Assembly (NCBI GenBank): GCA_036023115.1
Contig: JAYKKT010000046.1
Location: forward strand, 3,807,001-3,871,000
Direction of reading: 5' to 3'
From: Brasenia schreberi
Lineage: Eukaryota > Streptophyta > Magnoliopsida > Nymphaeales > Cabombaceae
DNA length: 64,000 bases
In this document: piece by piece, positions 17,235 through 35,678 of the stretch
How the letters are laid out: each line of letters starts with the position of its first letter
Position numbering within the stretch: position 1 is the first letter of the stretch
Position numbers and translations under genes: made by a program
Notes under the pieces: generated by a model
Databases searched by the model: none
What the model was told of the DNA's origin: nothing
What the model saw: only the letters and a program-made list of their open reading frames with translations

Positions 17235-17488
17235 CGGCATGAGTAAAGATGTCCATAACACAAGGACTCCTCCCATTCTCTGCAGCTGCTCCATCAACCA
17301 GCTGGTTGGCAAACCACTCTTTCTTCTCTTCATCTTTTTGTTATATTGATTGGAAAAACAACCACCTGAAAAGCTGAGATGCCAGCTCCAAAGAAAAAAT
17401 TTGGTGGGAAATCATTTCCCATCAGTTGGTTGGATTCTTGACCAGGAACTCCCATTACGACTACTTCGAGAAGAAATAAGACTAGCAT
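17235..17488 (-). pseudogene. GH1 beta-glucosidase fragment, exons 1-2 only
   Basis: Exon 1 is 17366-17488 (41 codons): a hydrophobic signal peptide, then N-D-F-P-P-N-F-F-F-G-A-G-I-S-A-F-Q and a GT donor. Exon 2 is about 17235-17301: V-D-G-A-A-A-E-N-G-R-S-P followed by D-I-F-T-H-A-G and a donor. W is replaced by M in the usual V-W-D, and the acceptor is displaced by one codon. Exons 3-13 are absent downstream on this strand. It is a relic of a third or fourth GH1 copy in the array. Confidence 0.85.
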
Positions 17489-19002
17489 ATGAAAAAGCTA
17501 AGCAGGCCATCTGTAAGCTAATTTACTGCGTAGCTTCTCTTTCCAAATTCACATGTCATATATGTCAACGGGAGAGTGGTGCCCATGTAGTGGAATTTTT
17601 GTGTTCTAAAGAGCATCTTTATTAAGTTACTCGTCGTGCTCACAAAAATAAAGAACCAAAAGGATCACATTAAAACTGTTCAATCTTTGATATGAACGGT
17701 TAAAATAATCTAATTGATATCCCCCCGGCTGCTATAGGGGAAGTCAGTTTTTTGGCCAACCCCCCCAACCCCCCAAAGGGTTGGACGGTGGGAGAGGACA
17801 TGGCTGCTATAGGGGAAGTCAGCTTTTTGGTTCTAAGGATCGGAGATTCTGGGCTTTATGTTGTGGAAGTGGAATTGAATTTGACTGAAGCCTACAACCA
17901 GGTGAATTTAGGGTTTGATCTGGCCTGGATTCGAAGTTTTTAAACATTTTTACGGGGTCAAGATGTCTTAAGGATACTAAGGCGTAACGTACAAATAAAG
18001 GTAAAAAGACTCGGAAAATTTTAAGGAAACCCAAAAGGGATACGGCAGATTGAGATGGTTCGAAATTGCTCATCTGACCTTGATGATCTAGATGAGGTTT
18101 CTTGTGAGGAAATTGGAGTAGCAACTAGAAGGATGCCTGGAATATCAGACAAGATCTTGTCATTGATCAAGTGATATTTTAGAAAGAAGCCGTGTTCTTC
18201 AAAATATCAAGTTTCTCAATGTTAATCGGACGGCTTCAAAATGTCAAAAATAAGTATTTGCAAAATGCTACAGTAATGCAAACGAGTTTCAAATTCAAAT
18301 ATTTTCAGCATAACAGTGTTTGTACAAATGCGATATTTTCATACTAATGGTATTTAAAAGAAAATCATATCAGGCACTGTGGTAACAACTTTTAGAAATT
18401 TGCTACATAGCTGCAATACTGGGCAAATAAAGATCAATAAACAATTAGTTTTTGACTTCCAATGTCATTAACTAATATCGTGCATTCAATCAAAATGATC
18501 AACTATTCCCCCAGCAAAGAGCACGACGAGCACCCTTAAATTCATGTGTCTCAGCATGTGGGTGCATGAGTTCTCACGTTGTTCCACAATATATTTTCCC
18601 AGCAAATAAATAAATAAATAAATATTCGGTAACTGTGAGGACATCTCCCTTTTCTAGTGTGTGCACGTGGGTCTGTGTGAATATCTGGGGGTTAAACTGC
18701 ATTAAGATCTGGAACTAAATCTATAAAATGGTTCAGTATTTTAGCCGAGTTCTAAGGGCTTAGAAAAATCTGACTCTGGATGATACACACCCCATAGTAG
18801 TTTTTCATGACCGATGTAAGCCTAGAAACACTTGGGAAACATTAATTGGTAAGGTCATAATTAAAGAGTTCTTCATTAATTTATGCAAAAAGAGTAACGA
18901 TTTCCCATACAACCCATTGACAGGCGAATTACATTCAATAAAAAAGGAGTCAAAGTCCTCTTTAGTGATTTTAACTTTCACTGTAAAGTAAGCAAGCAAT
19001 GG
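17489..19002. other. Intergenic between GH1 relics
   Basis: Contains a 29-bp direct repeat (GGCTGCTATAGGGGAAGTCA...) at 17727-17755 and 17802-17830 around a C-rich stretch. No gene recognised. Confidence 0.5.
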
Positions 19003-19029
19003 AGTCCACTTGGTAGAGGCCATAGGATG
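19003..19029 (-). repeat. Duplicated snippet of GH1 exon 13
   Basis: AGTCCACTTGGTAGAGGCCA and a few following bases are shared with the adjacent GH1 exon at about 19180-19206. A small local duplication. Confidence 0.7.
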
Positions 19030-19063
19030 TCCGAGGATGAGTAACCACTCTAGCAGTGAGAAC

Positions 19064-20484
19064 CTATTTAATTGCTTGAGATGCTGAAAAGATACCAAGT
19101 TCTTCAATGTTGGGATTGTTCTTCAGGAAGTTGGAGTACCACTGAGCTGAGGATCTAGCATGTCTAGTGAGATTTTTATCATTGAAGTCCACTTGGTAGA
19201 GGCCATAGGAATCCCGATATCCAAATCGCATTTCGAAGACATCAACGAACGACCATACAAAGTAACCTTTGGTGTTTGATCCGTTCCTGTAAAAATAAGC
19301 ATCTGCATGTAAGAATAGGGCCATGTGAATACACATGAAAACATACTCCAGTGTCGTCATATTTGTTTAGTCTAAGCCAACATACCGTATGGCTCTCAGT
19401 AGATATTCAAGGTAGACATTCAAATAGTTTATACGTCCAGTGTCATTCAGCTCTGCAGTATATGGGATTCCATATCCTGAGACAGAAAGAGTTGGTAATT
19501 CAGATTCAATATCAAAATCAAGCAGGTGATCAGAAAACTGAATATAGTTCTTAGATGAGTGAGCAGATGTCACCATTTTCATGAACAAAGACAGGAGGGT
19601 TTCCATAGTGTCTTTATGTATTCAAGCACTCCTAAACCCCAAGGGGTGACCGGAAATACCAAGTCCAATGGCTGTAACAATATGTACCATCAGCCAACTT
19701 TAAGAATTTCACTTACAAAGCAATTCAAATATTAGTTATTCTCGGATCTTACTCCTTCAGCTGATCCCTCACCGTCAGCTACTGCATTGTGATGTCATGA
19801 ACAGTGTTAGCATAGGAAACTTAAAATCTGGAAAACTAAGTTCTTAAGAGGAGCCAATATGAGATACAAACCAAATCTAACCATCATGTCTTCCAAAAAG
19901 TCTCTAATTAAATACTTCTTTTAACTTTGGGAGTTATCTCAAATACTGACTGCCTCATAGTGATTTACCCCAATGAAGTCAAAAGAACCCTTCACTAATG
20001 CGGATTGGCTTTTGCTGAAGGTCGGTAACTTTGCACCAGCATTCTTCTTCATGACTTCAGGGTAGTCTCCAAGCACCAACGACCTCAAGTACCTATAATG
20101 AATTTGTTAAGTATGAATGTGTAAGACGTATTCCTTTTCTTTAGAAGCAAGATTCGGTTAGTCAACTCGATAGTATTTGACTCGAGAAATCGCGGAGACT
20201 TGACCAACTGTGAAAGCCTTCACTCTGAATCTGGAATTTGGTTGCCTCGGAACTTTGGATTCAGAGAGGCTTGCTCCAGCTCAATTTCCTCCCCATATTA
20301 GATAGCCAAAAACTGGGCCCACTTTTGAATCTCAACACACACACACACAAAAGAAAAAAAAGACTCACCACCCCATCATGAAATCAAAAGCTCTCTGTGA
20401 AGCTGCAACATCCTCAGTTTTGTTTGTGTGATGGTCAAACCAGAAAGCTAAGATTGTTATTCCAATCCAACTATTTTGTTTGGC
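19064..20484 (-). pseudogene. GH1 beta-glucosidase pseudogene, exons 8-13
   Basis: Exons 20369-20484 (8), 19872-20092 (9), 19753-19781 (10), 19574-19671 (11), 19386-19476 (12), 19064-19286 (13). Exons 8, 10, 12 and 13 are open and correctly spliced, with [10 protein letters not shown] in exon 13. Exon 9 has two in-frame stops after the N-H-Y-E-A-V-S-I block. Exon 11 is 98 bp instead of 103, so the frame shifts before the nucleophile motif, although H-E-N-G can still be read in another frame. Exons 1-7 are missing: the space to the right is occupied by hAT and RTE sequences. It cannot make a full enzyme. Confidence 0.9.
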
Positions 20485-20569
20485 CTGCACATGAAAAGGC
20501 GTTACTTCGTTACTTCTTGTCATGCTTACTTTGACCAACTTGTACTTTGTCTATCACCTTGTATTTTGT

Positions 20570-21190
20570 ATTGTATAATCTAGCAAAGTTCTACCCTATA
20601 AGTGTATCTCTGCATCATACTCAACACAAATGCATGATTGTATATAAATTTCGTGATGTCTTGGCAACATTAAGCTTCTACCTCAATCTCATCCAACTAA
20701 TATCATGATGTTCAAGCAATGAGCTACGTAAGGTATCCAATAAAATATACCTTAAATGTGTCAAACCTTTTTCAAGTAATGGTCCACCGTCCTTAACCGC
20801 CTTGTCAAATTCTTCTTACAACTTCTTTGCCGTGTGAAGATTATTTGACGAGTCATGAGACTTTAAAAACACAAGTTCTTGAGGATAATAAATGAGAAAT
20901 TTTAACAATATTTTGCCATCCCTATTGGTCTATCCATCTACCATAATGTTGTTGCTCATTTCTTTAGAAGATTCTTAAATTATCACAACAGTCTCACACT
21001 TCTTCAATTTTTTTGTCTAACAATTTACCCTCAAACTATAATAACTTCAATCCTATGTCGAGGCTCAATATTGGCAATGGTATTTACCATTACCTGAAAA
21101 TGGATGGAATTTGAAGCAATGAATGAAATTGCAGCATCATAAATCACCTAGCTACTCAAACCAGCTTGCATCATTGCCATGCATGATCAT
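20570..21190 (-). mobile_element. hAT transposase relic, DUF659 half, minus strand
   Basis: On the minus strand broken frames read L-L-D-K-K-I-E-E-V, then M-V-D-G-x-T-N-R, F-L-I-Y-Y-P-Q-E-L-V-F-L-K-S and W-I-P-Y-V-A-H-C-L-N-I-M. That is the order of DUF659 blocks in plant hAT transposases. Several stops and shifts are present. The rest of a hAT transposase lies nearby on the opposite strand (22230-23335). Confidence 0.7.
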
Positions 21191-21299
21191 AAGAATGCAT
21201 CTTTCTTCACAAATAACTTTATTGAGTTATATTTGTTAGATTCTTTATTCCTCATGCATCATTGCCATGCTTGAAGAGGAATAAAGAATCTAACAAATA

Positions 21300-21665
21300 T
21301 ACAACAACTACTAAGCCTTTTTCTATATTACATGGGATCGGCTCCATGGATTCTTTATTTTCACAGACTCCTATCATGTATCATGCTATCAATTAACTCA
21401 ATATAAACTAGATCATTCTTTATTGTTTCTTTCCAATACTTTTGTGGTCGTCCTCTTCCTCTTTTAATATTTTCACAATCTAGTTTTTCATATCTTCTTT
21501 CAAGAGCATCCTTGGGTCATCTTTCTACATGTCAAAACCATCTTAAATTATTTTCTCTCATTTTATCATCTATTGGTGCTACTCCCAATTTGTTTCTAAT
21601 AACCTCATTATGTATACTGCCTTTCCTTATGTGATCGTTCATCCATCCTTGGGTATCAATTTGTT
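21300..21665 (-). mobile_element. RTE-type LINE, 3'-end fragment
   Basis: On the minus strand this ends with the RTE tail G-L-G-x-D-R-x-R-N-like block, then GGCTTAGTAGTTGTTGT. It closely parallels 54652-55000, including the words for G-V-A-P-I-x-D-K-M-R-E. 5'-truncated and not coding. Confidence 0.7.
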
Positions 21666-22150
21666 GCAAAAGATAGCCATCAATTCTTTAGTTTTTATGC
21701 ACAATTTTATGGGTGAATAGACATCCATCAGCCTTTAATATCATGCACACAATCCACTGTAACATCCCATATATTGCTAGAGTTGCATATGGATCACATG
21801 AAGTCACCAATGAAGAATTGTTTCTTTTAGTAGTTTCGAAGCAAAACTGCAATTATGAGATTTTTATATGAATGATAATATTGTAATGAAGACGATGCTT
21901 CAATTTAGCAGCGAAAGATTGGTGAATATCACCTCAAAATATCACACACAAAAGCCTTAGAAAAAGACTTAATAAAGTGTATGCAACAAAGGCACAATAT
22001 ATCGAAAATGAATATTATTTACCACAATAGGCTTGAAAAAATATATACATGAATGATGTATTTATAGAAGAGAACAAGAGGGAGTGAGAGAGAAGAGAAG
22101 AGAAGAAGAAGAGAGGGGAGTGGGCTGGTCACAGCCAGCCCCCAACGGCT

Positions 22151-22204
22151 AGGGGCCCTGGCCCTGACAGACCGACTAGCCAGGGCCTGTTAGGGCCAGG
22201 CCCA
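22151..22204. repeat. GC-rich inverted repeat (hairpin candidate)
   Basis: GGCCCTGGCCCTGACAG on the left pairs with CTGTTAGGGCCAGGCC on the right across about 17 bases. It stands out in an AT-rich surrounding and follows a purine-rich GAGA stretch (22080-22120). Confidence 0.7.
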
Positions 22205-22229
22205 AGCAGCCCATGTTTTAACAAATATG

Positions 22230-23335
22230 GCTAAATTGGAGGCAGCTTATAAAGAATGTTCCAGAGATAGTACTTAGGAGTCAGTTCTGGGATGCCTGCT
22301 ATTATTTGTTAAAAATATGAATCCCACTAATGAAGTTTTTGAGTTTGGTTGACAGTGAAATAAATCCCTTTATAGGTTACTTTTGTGAAAGCCAATGAAC
22401 AGGGCAAAGGAGGTAATCAGAGATAATTTAAATAGGAATAAGTCGATGTATAAGCCAGTGTGGAACAGCATTGATGACAGATGGAATGACCAATTGCATC
22501 ATCCTATTCAGGTAATATCTTATTACAATGGCATTTAAGAATGACAATAAAGTTTATTAGAGGTATCAATGATTCCATAAGACGTTGACTTCTAATGATG
22601 AAGAAGCATATGCATACATCAAGAGTTGCATATGTGTGATAATGCTCAAGGATTATTGGGGATTCCTATTGCTATTTGAAATCGTTCTACAATGCTGTCG
22701 GGTAACTTAAAGTCTAATAGTTTGTAGTTTTATAAATTATGAATTACCTTATTATTTTTTTTTGAAGTACATATTTTTTTGTTAGATGTATGATGGAAGT
22801 GGTTTGTCACTGACTACCTAAACTTAAGCATTTGTTGTTAGAGTACTAAGTCAGACGTGCAATACAACTTGTCACAAGAGGAATTGGAGTATGTTTGTAT
22901 AAATGCATATGAAAAATGCAACTGGTTGGAGCATAAAAGATTTAATGACTTAGTATTCGTACAAATAATGAACCTATGTGAAAGGTAACAAATTATTATG
23001 ATCAATATTAGTTTTTAAAGTTTACTGTTAAATTTTATGATTTCACTTTTAAAATCTATATTTGATAATTGTAGACAATTGGAAATGTGTTTTTAAGAAT
23101 AGATAATGATGAATTTTATCCAGTTAGTTAGGAAAACATTGATATATTAGAAAAATGGATTGAAGAGGAAGAACCAAGTCTCATAACGGTGGAAGATTGC
23201 AATTGATCAACTTGGAAGCCACACGACAGAATGTGGATGATGATGATTCAGCTCAGTTTGATAATGATGGTGGCCTCCACGATCAAGATTTGGCTGAGGT
23301 TGAGGATTTTCTCAATAAAATCTTGGCTTTATTAT
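22230..23335 (+). mobile_element. hAT transposase relic, C-terminal half, plus strand
   Basis: Plus-strand frames read Q-F-W-D-A-C-Y-Y, then R-A-K-E-V-I-R-D-N-L-N and W-N-S-I-D-D-R-W-N-D-Q-L-H-H-P. Later come R-N-W-S-M-F and L-E-H-K-R-F-N-D-L-V-F-V-Q from the dimerisation domain, and an acidic tail ending before 23335. The order is right for a hAT C-terminus, with stops and frame changes throughout. Confidence 0.75.
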
Positions 23336-23529
23336 AAGTTGACACGTTATAAACGTTGTAATCATCAACAAACTTGAAAGTTTGTAACCTTTAACTTTTA
23401 ATGATATCATCATATAATAATCCGCGCTTCCTTTCATGTTTGTTTATAATATGTCTTGTTTCCTAGTTTAATTTAGCAGGACTTAGATTGTCATCACTTT
23501 GAATTTTGAATCTTAATTACTGTGCTTCC

Positions 23530-23594
23530 TTTCTGGGGAAAAACCCAACTCCCAAAGCTAGGAGGATCATTAACGAGAAAGCGAGACTCTCCAT
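23530..23594 (-). pseudogene. Truncated GH1 exon 1 in duplicated promoter copy A
   Basis: The start codon at 23592-23594 and the first 21 codons, M-E-S-L-A-F-S-L-M-I-L-L and on to F-F-P-R, match exon 1 of the intact gene at 35582. Similarity then stops abruptly at 23530 and the frame runs into unrelated sequence and a stop. So the duplicated block carries promoter plus signal-peptide codons only. Confidence 0.85.
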
Positions 23595-24888
23595 ATCTGA
23601 GAGTGTACTGCAAAAGGCAGTATCATACTCTCTGAGCCTCAGGGGAAAAGAGTCCCACACTTCAGTTAAAATAGTCCCACACATAAATAGATGATGACCT
23701 CCAGAGAGTGCCTGTCACGTGTGGCCAGGATGCTTGTGGTTAGAAAACTAGCTATTATATTTCACATAAATAGTAAATTTTCGGAGTTAAATACTGGTTT
23801 GTGCATAAGTGCTAAAATCCATCAAGGATCTAATTTACTGGTTTGTGCACAAGTGCACGAGTGGTGGCTACCCGCTCTAAGCACAAGAAGCCAACCTTTA
23901 GAATTCCAATGAAGGAAGGAAAGGAGATACAGAGGGTGTCAAGTAAACCTGGATAAACAGAAGGATGTAACGCTTTGCTAGTCTCCAGGCTTGGATGAAT
24001 TATGATGAAGAAATCTGCCTTCTAGGAAAGTTCAAAAGAGCAAGGTTCTTTGGCCCTTGCTCTGAGCTCCCTGAAATGATAATAGTCTGTAGAACAACAG
24101 ATCAGAATCAGATATCCAATGGTAAAAAACTGCATTAACAAATGGAAACGACAAAATTCATGATTTTTCCTTTCATTTATGTTCACACCTGCTGCTTCTG
24201 CTTCTGCTTCTTCCTCTAGTCCGGATTTCGGCAGCATTGCTAGCCTCTGATAACTCGGAGAGTGCCTCTCAAGAATTACCGTGGCATGTTGAAAGCAGCT
24301 TGTCTACCCATTGAGGTAAAAGCTTATCCCCATCAGCGGGCCTTACAGACTCCGCTTGCATAAGGTTCGCAGAACTCGCACGTGAGCATCAACTTTCAAA
24401 AGAACTCAACCATTAAGCCGGCGAAAACTTTTCCAAACTCATTATATCTAGCGATGCAAATAACCAAATGAGGGTAAGTCTGAGGTTGTTAAACTAACGT
24501 ATGCACTTGAAGCCAGTTGGGCAGTTCATAGTTGCAAAACAAAATGACCATCTAATCTGCAGGAAAAAAACCATCTCCAATTCAGCGCCACTCATTTCCT
24601 TCAGTAAAAACAGCGCATCTATATGGAGAGATCGATCTCCATCTCCAATTCCAAACTAGCTTTTGCGTTGACACCCGAACATCTGGCCATGCTGCTGCTA
24701 GAACCAGCAGCAATATTCGGGGAAATCAGTTCCTAAACCAATTCAAGAAGCAGATTTTCAGGATCTGCTTGGCTGCTGCACTCGTTGTCTAATATCATTT
24801 GAGGAACAGGATGGAGACATTCACTTAGTACCTAGTTGTCAGAGAACCTCTTCAGAACCTATAGACAGAAAGACCAACTGTGAGACAA

Positions 24889-25196
24889 ATCTGTGGCGTT
24901 TCCGGTTGTCTTATTGCCCGGCTTGACCTCTGTTCCTTACCAAAGGTATGTGCTGTTTTAGGTTTCCTCTCTCGTGCTCCTCTCTTCACAGTTTATCCCA
25001 TTGGGCTTTCCTCTTCAACAGCCTTTATATCTTAATTGTTACCGTCTTATTTAGTAACGGTCCGACGATTTCCCTCTTTGTGGCTATTACGATCATCTTT
25101 TAGTAACGGTACGACGATTTTCACATATAACGGCTGTACGGTCAGTCCAACCGTTTCTATGGTGGGTTGCCGAGAATGGCCACTGTTTTACAAAAT
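24889..25196. mobile_element. Insertion of about 308 bp present only in copy A
   Basis: Copy B reads straight through ...GAGACAAATCATCCGG.... Copy A has about 308 extra bases bounded by ACAAAT and ACAAAAT, which could be a short target duplication. The interior repeats AGTAACGGT(C/A)CGACGATTT twice. Type unknown. Confidence 0.55.
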
Positions 25197-25345
25197 CATC
25201 CGGCATAGCCTGTTGGATAACTTCTACCATCACTCACAAAAATTTGCTACCACATTTTTTTTGGAGTAATTTTTTTTGGAGTATATGTCAACGATATTAC
25301 AATACCAACTTTGGATGCATTCTATCACTAGTGCCACTGTTTGAA

Positions 25346-27088
25346 TTTTAACTTTTTCCTTAGACTCCTCCACTAACACATCTTAAATATGTTTTGTTAA
25401 CTCATTAATCACCATTATAAACAAGTATGGACTTAAAGTTGATCCTTCAAAAAAGTCTATCATTCCTTCATGAGTTCTCATACATGTTTTTGCACGATCG
25501 TACATGTTGCTTACAAGGTTTATTTATGTCAATGGGATACCTCTTTTTTCCAAGGTTCTCCAAAGAACCTCCATCGGTACACTGTCATGAGCTTTTTCTA
25601 GATCAATAAATATAATGTGAAGGTCTTTCTTTTTTGTCTAAAATGTTCCATAAGACATCTCAAAAGATGAATCGCTTTAACAATAGATCTATCTGGCATG
25701 AATCCAAATTGGTTTTGTTGTACTTGATACTTGTCTTAACCTACATTCGATAATTCTTTCCCATAATTTCATGGTACAACTCATTAACTTGATACTCCGA
25801 TAATTCATACAATTTTGAATATCTCTCTTGTTCTTATATATTGATATAAGTGTACTCGCTCTCTATTCATTGGATCTTTTGGTTTCTCCATATTTTATTA
25901 AATAGTCTTTTAAGCCGAGTAATTCTTGTTTCTCTTAGGATTTTCTAAACTTTTGTAGGAATATTGTTTGGTCCTACCGATTTACCACCCTTCGTATGTT
26001 TAAGAGCCTTTTTTACTCTTTATTCTTTTCAATACGTCAGTAGAAATTATGGTTTATATACTTTTCTGATTTTACTAACTTTCATAAGCTAATACTAACA
26101 TTTTTATTTTCATTAAAAAGCTTATAAAATCATTTTTCCATCCATTTTTTATATTATCATTTGCCACTAGAATTTTCTCATCCTCGTCTTTGATGCATCT
26201 AACAAAATTAAGATCCTTAGTTTTCTTATCTCTAGCCCTAGCTATCCTAAAAATATTTTTTTCACCCTCTTTTGAGTTAAGTTTTTTATATAAATCCTCT
26301 CAAATCCTTTTTGGAATTCTTTAAATCACATTATCTAACTCTTACCAAAAAGTCGTCTTTATATTATCTTCTAGTCCTACTTAGGGTGCGTAAGCATAAA
26401 CTATATTCAAAATCTCTGCTCCTAATACTAATTTCAACGTCATGATTTAGTTATAATATCATTGTATGTATACTACACTATCGTTTAAATCTTTATTTAT
26501 GATAATACCAATTCGGTTTCGAGCCTTTTTCTTACCTGAGTACCATAATTTAAAACTTTTATCCTCAATCTCCTTTACTTTTTCTCCAACCCACTTTGTC
26601 TTATGTAAACATAGAATATGAATCTTTCTCTTAATCATAGTATCTACCACCTCGATTAGCTTACCGGACAATGTTCCGATATTCCAAGAACCAATACGAA
26701 TCTTATTATCTAGGACTAGCTTCCTTACCCCCACATCCGCCTATATTGAAAATGTAGAGACCCTCTCTATAATTTATTCACTACATTCAGACGACAATGT
26801 AGGAAGACCAACTTCTTTACCCACACCCGTTCATTACGTGGGAACCCTCTTTGCAATTGATTCACTATATCCGTGTGAAAATGTAGTGGCTCTTGCTTAC
26901 TTTTCACATTCGAGCTCTGTAACGTGTTGCTAAGAGGGGACGCTCCAATACAATGCTCATAATTTATGTAATCTATGGTATAAAAATAAGATAAAGTTTT
27001 ACACTGACTGTCGGAGGCCTAACGCAACCCTCCTCTTTTATCCGGGCTTGGGACCAGTCATGCAAGGGTGATCCCTTACGTGGGCCTT
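25346..27088 (-). mobile_element. RTE-type LINE with endonuclease, 3'-truncated
   Basis: At 26459-26734 the minus strand encodes an RTE endonuclease start with G-S-W-N-I-G-T-L-S-G-K-L-I-E and L-C-L-H-K-T-K-W (consensus Q-E-T-K-W, so Q-E is lost). From about 26440 to 25346 it continues through the linker and RT in broken frames parallel to 55390-56500. It stops short of the 3' end. It is flanked by two copies of the same host segment, 25228-25345 and 27091-27195. Confidence 0.8.
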
Positions 27089-27879
27089 CTAACATCACTC
27101 ACAAAAATTTGCTATCACAGTTTTTTTGGAGTATACGTCAATGACATTACAATACCAACTTTGGAGGCATTCCATCACTAGTGCCACTGTTCGAAATAAA
27201 AGAACCTGAAATTAAACAATGAAGTTGGATGGTTAAGTGGAACATTAGACTCTTTGACTTTGACTTGAAGGTATATAGAAAAGCCATTAAGGGCACATTT
27301 ATGTACCATTTTCTTTTGCAATGACCAAATGACCAAAGTTTTTAGACAGCATAGGAAATCGTGTCATACGAAAACTTTATCAATACATTGATTCTTTTTC
27401 TGCTGATTCACAATGGAAGATAGATGCAAGTGGATGCTTTGAACTATTTACTTGTTGGTTTCATCACATGTTCGGTTATTCTTGTCAGATTCTAGTGATA
27501 GGATCACGTATATTGTTCTTATTAGGCTGCTAATTATCTAGGTCACAATGTTTTGTTGGCAATAGAACAGCTATGAACTACCGTTGAACTACAATTGCAG
27601 CTCCGAAGAGTCATGACTGACTGCAGCCTGTTAGTATGTATCTCTCTGCTCCCGGCAAGCATATTGGCGTCCAAGCATTAACTAGCATCGAACTTCTTTA
27701 TGGAAACTACTTTTGTGAAGAGATTGTGAATGGGATGGAAATGTTTTTGTAATTCTCATACAAGAAATTGTTTGTTTTGATCGAGAAAATATCATCAAAA
27801 TTTTGCAGTGTTCAGGTACTTGACTCTTTTGTGAATCAGAGAGCATGATTGTCAGAAAGGATGAATAATCCACTCGTGT

Positions 27880-28065
27880 TTCTGAAAGGAGAGGTTGATG
27901 GCTTTATGACTGCTTTTAACTCTAAATGAAAGGAGTAGTTGATGGCTTTATTACTGCTTTTAACTCTAAATAAAGGGAGTAGTTGATAGCTTTGTTACTG
28001 CTTTCAACTCTAAATGAAAGGAGTGGTTGATGGCTTTATGACTGCTTTTAACTTTAAACCTTTCA
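27880..28065. repeat. Minisatellite, about four copies of a 46-bp unit
   Basis: Units contain AGTTGATGGCTTTATGACTG followed by CTTTTAACTCTAAATGAAAGG, with a few substitutions between copies. It lies between segmental copy A and the 3' end of the second GH1 gene. Confidence 0.85.
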
Positions 28066-28588
28066 AGAACTATAAGCAGATTTTTCATTCCACCAACTCT
28101 CTCTCTCTCTCTCGCCTGCGCACACACACATACAGTTTGTACACAAATGCCAATCTCAGTTGTGCACCTAAATCCTTGTTTTCGCAACAACTTCCTTTAT
28201 TCTCATGCCTTAAATCCTTCATTGGAAATGTATGTCGAAATCATCCTTGATTTGCTGTTTTCCTGCATGTTTCTCAAACAGCAGAAATCGCTCCTAAACG
28301 AAGCAACTTAAGGCTGAGCACAGTATATGGAATATGTATTATCAACTAGTGCCTTTGAGAGAATAAAAAAACAACTCACATACTAAGTATTTTTGGTAGT
28401 CAATATTATTTCCTTTTGGCATGAGGTATTTTGGTAAGCATTCAGAATCAAATAGCTGAGTACTTATAACAAAAAGAAAAGGGATCAGCAGTCTAGTGAG
28501 CAGAAAGAAGCAGAGCAGGTTGAGAGAGCTGAATACTTATAACAAAAATAGCTGAGTACTTATAACAAAAAGGAAAGGAATCAGCAGT

Positions 28589-35582
<6,994 letters not shown>

Positions 35583-35670
35583 ATCTGAGAGTGTACTGCA
35601 AAAGGCAGTATCATACTCTCTGAGCCTCAGGGGAAAAGAGTCCCACACTTCAGTTAAAATAGTCCCACAC

Positions 35671-35678
35671 ATAAATAG
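35671..35678 (-). promoter_or_regulatory. Candidate TATA element of the second GH1 gene
   Basis: The minus strand reads CTATTTAT about 90 bases upstream of the start codon at 35582. The same motif is kept in duplicated copy A (about 23683-23690). Not a perfect TATAAA, but the position is right. Confidence 0.45.

Larger units (their letters stand above)
23530..27737. repeat. Segmental duplication, copy A (GH1 promoter segment)
   Basis: Nearly identical to 35518-37880. Shared parts are 23530-23850, 23865-24888 and 27091-27737, plus a short piece at 25195-25345. Copy A is longer because it holds an insertion at about 24889-25196 and an RTE LINE at about 25346-27088. Copy B instead has about 370 bp at 35826-36195 not found here. 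In B the segment is the upstream region of an intact GH1 gene; in A it stands beside GH1 relics. Confidence 0.9.

Noticed and set aside
23506..23694. A 62-codon plus-strand frame that recurs at 35458-35682 as a possible conserved small gene
   Set aside because: Its conservation is explained by the segmental duplication, and it is antisense to GH1 exon 1 and promoter.
24022..24237. A 71-codon minus-strand frame identical at 36350-36565
   Set aside because: Again identical only because both lie in the duplicated promoter block. No independent evidence for a protein.
27880..28065. CRISPR-like array because of regular repeats
   Set aside because: Direct head-to-tail copies without unique spacers in a plant genome; it is a minisatellite.
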